Shown piece by piece: positions 39,023 through 41,783 of a stretch of DNA of 41,783 nt. The DNA is taken from the IMG/VR virus record IMGVR_UViG_3300048928_000058, positions 1 through 41,783 of that record; one strand, written 5' to 3'. Below the pieces are notes generated by a model. It was not told the origin of the DNA, made no database searches, and saw only the letters and a program-made list of their open reading frames with translations. Position 1 is the stretch's first letter. Each line of letters starts with the position of its first letter. Source of the DNA: a virus. The translations under genes and the position numbers were made by a program.

Positions 39023-39529
39023 ATGGCAAGGCAAGAGATAAACATTGGTACAGCGCCAACGGGCGTTGGTGGCGACACAACACGCAGCACCGCTGTGAAA
39101 ATCAATGCAATGACGACGGAGCTTTACGCGCGTAATGCACAGCTGGGCACAGCCTCAAACACGAATATCGGCACAGAGATCGGCAATGTAATGGGTGTCG
39201 GGGCTTTCGGGCTTGGCGTTCCCTACACTCCTGGACTTACTTTGCGCACTGATGTTCTTGGTAGCCAGGTTGCACAGACTGGTATTTCTAGATACTCAGC
39301 CGACACTGCCGGGCGGCCACCTTTTGGGTCCGGCTATGGCGTCCTTCAGCATTTTGCAGCCTTCAATGATGGCACTTACAACTTCGGTGCGTTGGTTGCC
39401 ATTGATTATGCAGCTACAGAGATGATGATGTGTCGTCTTACCGGTTCTGCCGGATGGTCACCATGGGCGAAGTTCTATAGCACCGCAAACACCACCCGTG
39501 CCGCAGACGGCACTTTGAAGGCGATATGA
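39023..39529 (+). CDS. Tail fibre protein, 168 aa
   Basis: It follows 11 bases downstream. The N-terminus (MARQEINIGTAPTGVGGDT then TRSTAVKINAMTTELYAR) and the pattern 'NDGTYNFGALVAI...GSAGWSPWAKFYSTANTTR' resemble phage fibre ends with a knob-like domain ('pyocin knob'). It ends in an ATGA overlap with the next gene. Confidence 0.7.
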   Translation: MARQEINIGTAPTGVGGDTTRSTAVKINAMTTELYARNAQLGTASNTNIGTEIGNVMGVGAFGLGVPYTPGLTLRTDVLGSQVAQTGISRYSADTAGRPPFGSGYGVLQHFAAFNDGTYNFGALVAIDYAATEMMMCRLTGSAGWSPWAKFYSTANTTRAADGTLKAI

Positions 39530-39900
39530 AAATGACGAGAGCGGCTATCAACGTGCTGGGCGCAACGGGCGCAACCTATGACTTCGTCACCCAGGGCAAC
39601 ACCGCCGTGACTTCGGCCCGGCTGTCCAAGGGCATCTATCAAATCACCGGCTCGCTGGGCATGGTCCCATTCCCACCCATTGACGACGGCTGGGGTTACA
39701 CCGTCAACCAGGTAGACGGCAAGGCGGATGTGGAGACTGATTTCGGTGATGGCCTGCTGACCGTGACGGTCACCAAGGGTGGTCAGCCCTACGACCTCAA
39801 GCACATGATCACCTTGCATATCCTGGTGCCTGACGTGCCGGTGGTGAGCCTGCCTCAGTCTCTGTCATCGCCTGACGAGGCCCCGCCCGTCGAAGCCTGA
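39526..39900 (+). CDS. Phage tail-associated protein, 124 aa
   Basis: The product (MKMTRAAINVLGATGATYD) is beta-rich with Gly/Thr/Val, GMVPFPPIDDGWGYTVNQV and a Pro-rich C-terminus. Proteins of this sort lie between tail fibres and endolysin in Pseudomonas phages and may be fibre chaperones or structural tips. It is GC-rich again, unlike the two fibre genes before it. Confidence 0.65.
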   Translation: MKMTRAAINVLGATGATYDFVTQGNTAVTSARLSKGIYQITGSLGMVPFPPIDDGWGYTVNQVDGKADVETDFGDGLLTVTVTKGGQPYDLKHMITLHILVPDVPVVSLPQSLSSPDEAPPVEA

Positions 39901-39920
39901 TCATTGATGATCCAAAGCCG

Positions 39921-39943
39921 GCCGCCATTGAGCGGTTTTTTTT
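39921..39943 (+). terminator. Short intrinsic terminator before endolysin
   Basis: CCGC (39922-39925) pairs with GCGG (39932-39935), loop CATTGA, followed by eight T. The stem is short but the T-run is long. It is the last of the 'CATTGA'-loop terminators. Confidence 0.55.
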
Positions 39944-39958
39944 CGCCTGGAGAAAAGC

Positions 39959-40492
39959 ATGCCGATCACCGAGCAGCAGTTGCTGCAGATACTACCTAAC
40001 GCCAGCCGCAATGCCGGCGTTTTTGTTCCTGTGCTGAATGCGGCCATGGGCCAGCACGCGATCGTGTCCCCGCTGCGCATCGCCGCATTTATCGCCCAGG
40101 TCGGGCATGAGTCGGGCCAGTTGCGATACGTGCGGGAGATTTGGGGGCCAACGAAACAGCAGGCCGGGTACGAAGGTCGTGCCGATTTGGGCAACACCGT
40201 GAAGGGGGATGGGTCCAAGTACCGCGGGCGCGGCCTGATCCAGGTCACCGGGCGCGCGAATTATGCCGCGTGCGGCGAAGCCCTGGGCCTCGACCTCATC
40301 AACAAGCCTGAATTGCTTGAGTTGCCCCAGCACGCCGCCATGTCAGCGGCTTGGTTCTGGTCGACCAAGGGCCTGAACACGCTGGCGGATCAGGGTCAGT
40401 TCGAGAAGATCACCAAGCGCATCAATGGTGGGCTCACCGGACAGGCCGACCGCCAGGCGCTGTACGACAAAGCGCTGAAGGTGCTGGCATGA
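39959..40492 (+). CDS. Endolysin, glycoside hydrolase family 19 (chitinase-like)
   Basis: ATG 39959 has GGAG about seven bases upstream. The 177-residue protein has catalytic Glu51 in QVGHESG, a second acidic residue near 60 (REIW), and YRGRGLIQVTGRANY with the rest of the GH19 core. It has no signal peptide, so it depends on a holin. It cuts peptidoglycan sugar bonds at lysis. The stop overlaps Rz (ATGA). Confidence 0.95.
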   Translation: MPITEQQLLQILPNASRNAGVFVPVLNAAMGQHAIVSPLRIAAFIAQVGHESGQLRYVREIWGPTKQQAGYEGRADLGNTVKGDGSKYRGRGLIQVTGRANYAACGEALGLDLINKPELLELPQHAAMSAAWFWSTKGLNTLADQGQFEKITKRINGGLTGQADRQALYDKALKVLA

Positions 40493-41019
40493 CGGCGGTG
40501 CAGAAGCTGGCCGGCCTGGTCGTGATGATCCTGGTCCTCATGGCCGCCGCCGTCGGCGTTACCTGGCAGGTTCAGGGCTGGCGGCTGGGCAAGCAGCTTT
40601 CGGAACAGCTATCCGCGCAAAGCGCTGCGCACCAGATCCAGATCAACGCCATCACCAACGAGGCATGGCGGCAGCAGAAGGCCGAGCAGGACAAGCGCCT
40701 GGCCACCGAGCACCAGATTGCGGTGCAGGACCAACAACACGCTCAGGAACTATCCAATGCCCAACGTAACCAAGCTGCTCTGCGCGGTCGCCTTGCCACT
40801 GCTGATGTCCGGCTGTCAGTCCTTCTCGACGCCACGGACACAGCCAGTCGCTGCGACGTGCCTACCGCCACCGGCGCCGTCGGCGTGGTTCATGCAGCCC
40901 GTCGAGCCCAACTTGACCCAGCGCATGCGCAACGAATTGTCGCCATCACCGACGACGGTGACAACGCCATAATCGCTTTACGTGCGTGCCAGGCGTATGT
41001 CAGGGCTGTGGCTCCTTGA
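40489..41019 (+). CDS. Rz: Inner-membrane spanin Rz
   Basis: The 176-residue protein has a single N-terminal transmembrane segment (about 6-27, KLAGLVVMILVLMAAAVGV) and a long periplasmic coiled coil (AHQIQINAITNEAWRQQKA...), as in Rz i-spanins. It follows the endolysin. It contains Rz1 nested in another frame. Confidence 0.9.
   Translation: MTAVQKLAGLVVMILVLMAAAVGVTWQVQGWRLGKQLSEQLSAQSAAHQIQINAITNEAWRQQKAEQDKRLATEHQIAVQDQQHAQELSNAQRNQAALRGRLATADVRLSVLLDATDTASRCDVPTATGAVGVVHAARRAQLDPAHAQRIVAITDDGDNAIIALRACQAYVRAVAP
40757..40972 (+). CDS. Rz1: Outer-membrane spanin lipoprotein Rz1, nested in Rz
   Basis: Starting at ATG 40757, entirely inside Rz in the +1 frame, this frame gives MPNVTKLLCAVALPLLMSG-C with a lipobox LMSGC at residues 16-20, followed by a Pro-rich 50-residue tail. 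A short lipoprotein embedded in Rz is diagnostic of the o-spanin. AGGAA lies upstream of the start. Confidence 0.93.
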   Translation: MPNVTKLLCAVALPLLMSGCQSFSTPRTQPVAATCLPPPAPSAWFMQPVEPNLTQRMRNELSPSPTTVTTP

Positions 41020-41359
41020 GCGACCGGAGCTCCAACAGAAGTCTCTGGTTTTCCCTGACAAGGTGGTCTCTCTGATCTGTGATTATCGCCATTCCATTGA
41101 GCTTTCGGCCCTGCTCTGAATTTTCCAAGTTCAAGGACGCCACTTTGTCTACGGCCACCTTCAAAGCCTTCTCCGCACGATCCTTTCCCGTCATCAGCAG
41201 GTCGTTCATCTGGACCAACCCGGCGATATTTGCTCGCGCTCTGCTCAGCATGCGTTCGGTGTGAGCCAGTTCTTCCACAAGGATTGAGCACTGGTGCTGG
41301 TACATTTCCAGCGGAGAGGGGCAGGCGAGCCAATCATCGGTGTCCATTTCAACGTTCAT
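41000..41359 (-). CDS. LexA-box-controlled coiled-coil protein of unknown function (119 aa)
   Basis: A leftward gene near the right prophage end. Its product (MNVEMDTDDWLACPSPLEM ...) is a helical coiled coil with segments CSILVEELAHTERMLSRAR and KVASLNLENSEQGRKLN. A LexA-type operator lies 16 bases upstream of the start. Its 3' end overlaps Rz by 20 bases on the opposite strand. The start has no strong Shine-Dalgarno. No family is recognised; SOS-linked control is inferred from the box. Confidence 0.7.
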   Translation of the reverse strand: MNVEMDTDDWLACPSPLEMYQHQCSILVEELAHTERMLSRARANIAGLVQMNDLLMTGKDRAEKALKVAVDKVASLNLENSEQGRKLNGMAIITDQRDHLVRENQRLLLELRSLKEPQP

Positions 41360-41375
41360 AGGTAAAACTCAAATA

Positions 41376-41391
41376 CTGTATGTGCGTACAG
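41376..41391 (-). promoter_or_regulatory. LexA (SOS) box
   Basis: CTGTATGTGCGTACAG is CTG-N10-CAG with a nearly perfect palindrome, matching the LexA operator consensus CTGTATATATATACAG at 13 of 16 positions by eye. It lies just before the leftward gene at 41000-41359. Confidence 0.85.
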
Positions 41392-41491
41392 TAATCGAGG
41401 TTTAGCATTGGCGCGATTCAAGCCGACGAGCTGTAGCCATGTGAGTTTGGTATTTGGTTTGGCGGTAGGCCGGGGGAGGGGAATCAAGGCG

Positions 41492-41521
41492 TGGGACAAT
41501 CCTGGGACACTGGATGTCCCA
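41492..41521. repeat. TGGGACA repeats near attR (putative integrase arm sites)
   Basis: TGGGACA occurs at 41492-41498 and 41503-41509, and inverted (TGTCCCA) at 41515-41521; the last two form a hairpin. Short repeated sequences about 100 bp from an att core are the usual form of arm-type sites of tyrosine integrases. Confidence 0.5.
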
Positions 41522-41614
41522 AATAGCGATGAATCCAGATGATGCATGATTTGGTGAAAGCCAATGAAAATAGGGGGTTTGTCAATTTCGACCAGAAAAA
41601 CGGCAGATCAACAA

Positions 41615-41662
41615 CGGATTGCAAATCCGCCTACGCCGGTTCGATTCCGACCTCGGCCTCCA
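41615..41662 (+). other. attR: 3' fragment of tRNA-Cys gene
   Basis: The 48 bases from CGGATTGCAAATCCG (anticodon arm, GCA anticodon) through CGCCGGTTCGATTCCGAC to CTCGGCC-TCCA are the 3' part of a tRNA-Cys. There is no matching 5' half just before it. This is the standard right attachment site of a phage integrated at a tRNA gene; the intact gene should be at attL, outside the window. Confidence 0.85.
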
Positions 41663-41668
41663 CTCTTG

Positions 41669-41702
41669 AAAACCCCGTAGATTAGCGTCTACGGGGTTTT
41701 TT
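41669..41702 (+). terminator. Host intrinsic terminator after tRNA-Cys
   Basis: A 13-base-pair perfect stem (AAAACCCCGTAGA with TCTACGGGGTTTT, loop TTAGCG) followed by more T. It belongs to the host tRNA transcript. Confidence 0.9.
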
Positions 41703-41733
41703 ATTGTTTGCGATTTATGGTTCCTTGATGATC

Positions 41734-41780
41734 GTTCCCACGCTCTGCGTGGGAATGCATCCCGTGACGCTCTGCGTCAC
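41734..41780 (+). repeat. Host hairpin repeat of Pseudomonas type (REP-like)
   Basis: Two hairpins, GTTCCCACG-CTCT-GCGTGGGAA (41734-41754) and GTGACG-CTCT-GCGTCAC (41764-41780), share the CTCT loop. This is a pattern I know as a common interspersed repeat in P. fluorescens-group chromosomes. It marks host DNA outside the prophage. Confidence 0.75.
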
Positions 41781-41783
41781 CTG

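Noticed and set aside
41356-41547. Minus-strand 63-residue frame between attR and the LexA-boxed gene
   Set aside because: It covers the LexA box and TGGGACA repeats, lacks a ribosome site and looks like non-coding sequence.
41615-41662. A complete tRNA-Cys gene at the right end
   Set aside because: No 5' acceptor strand or D-arm precedes the anticodon arm, so only a 3' fragment is present.
1-41783. CRISPR arrays, transposases or insertion sequences
   Set aside because: I saw no regularly spaced repeats and no transposase-like proteins. The HTH protein at 1503-2099 lacks a catalytic domain.

Overview
The window is most of a temperate siphovirus prophage in a Pseudomonas chromosome, probably of the P. 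fluorescens group. Three things support this. Gene content and order are lambda-like (repressor/Cro switch, replication, nin-like genes, holins, terminase, head, lambda G-T/H/M/L/K/I/J tail, endolysin, Rz/Rz1). The right end is a 48-nt 3' fragment of a tRNA-Cys gene (an attR-type junction at 41615-41662). Beyond it lies an intrinsic terminator and a hairpin repeat of the type I know from P. fluorescens-group chromosomes. The left end of the prophage, presumably with the integrase and attL, is outside the window.

Layout. 1-7700: a leftward early operon. Its promoter (about 7152-7180) lies under nested palindromes. About 50 nt downstream is a boxA plus hairpin that looks like a nut antitermination site. 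The operon encodes small accessory proteins, a coiled-coil protein, a Sak4-type recombinase with its SSB partner, two regulatory-looking proteins and an orphan C5-cytosine methyltransferase, with intrinsic terminators inside it. 7257-8454: the leftward immunity unit, an S24-type repressor followed by an unrecognised gene and a terminator. 8455-8537: divergent switch region. 8538-15582: rightward early genes (Cro-like, two small regulators, Rha, a replication initiator frameshifted at a pentanucleotide tract, DnaC-like loader, many small ATGA-coupled genes, PP2A-like phosphatase, NinG). 15794-17307: a tail-tip-related protein and two small membrane proteins of the lysis type. 17364-26057: Ntn-hydrolase-like protein, terminase, portal, head and connector genes. 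26122-37983: tail genes, with a moron cassette (antisense small gene plus superinfection-immunity protein) inserted between the tail chaperones and the tape measure. 37980-39900: fibre-type genes. 39959-41019: GH19 endolysin and nested spanins. 41000-41359: a leftward gene under a near-perfect LexA box, next to attR.

How it works together: the repressor unit is kept on in the lysogen. On induction the leftward transcript supplies recombination and host-takeover functions, and the rightward one supplies replication and then late genes. Short hairpin terminators punctuate both directions, which fits antitermination control. The most notable items are the boxA/hairpin, the slippage tract in the replication gene, the lambda-identical GGGAAAG frameshift site, the moron cassette, the repressor without a visible autocleavage dipeptide and its partner gene, the detached J-tail-like protein, and the SOS-boxed gene at the right end. 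I found no CRISPR array, insertion sequence or complete tRNA.
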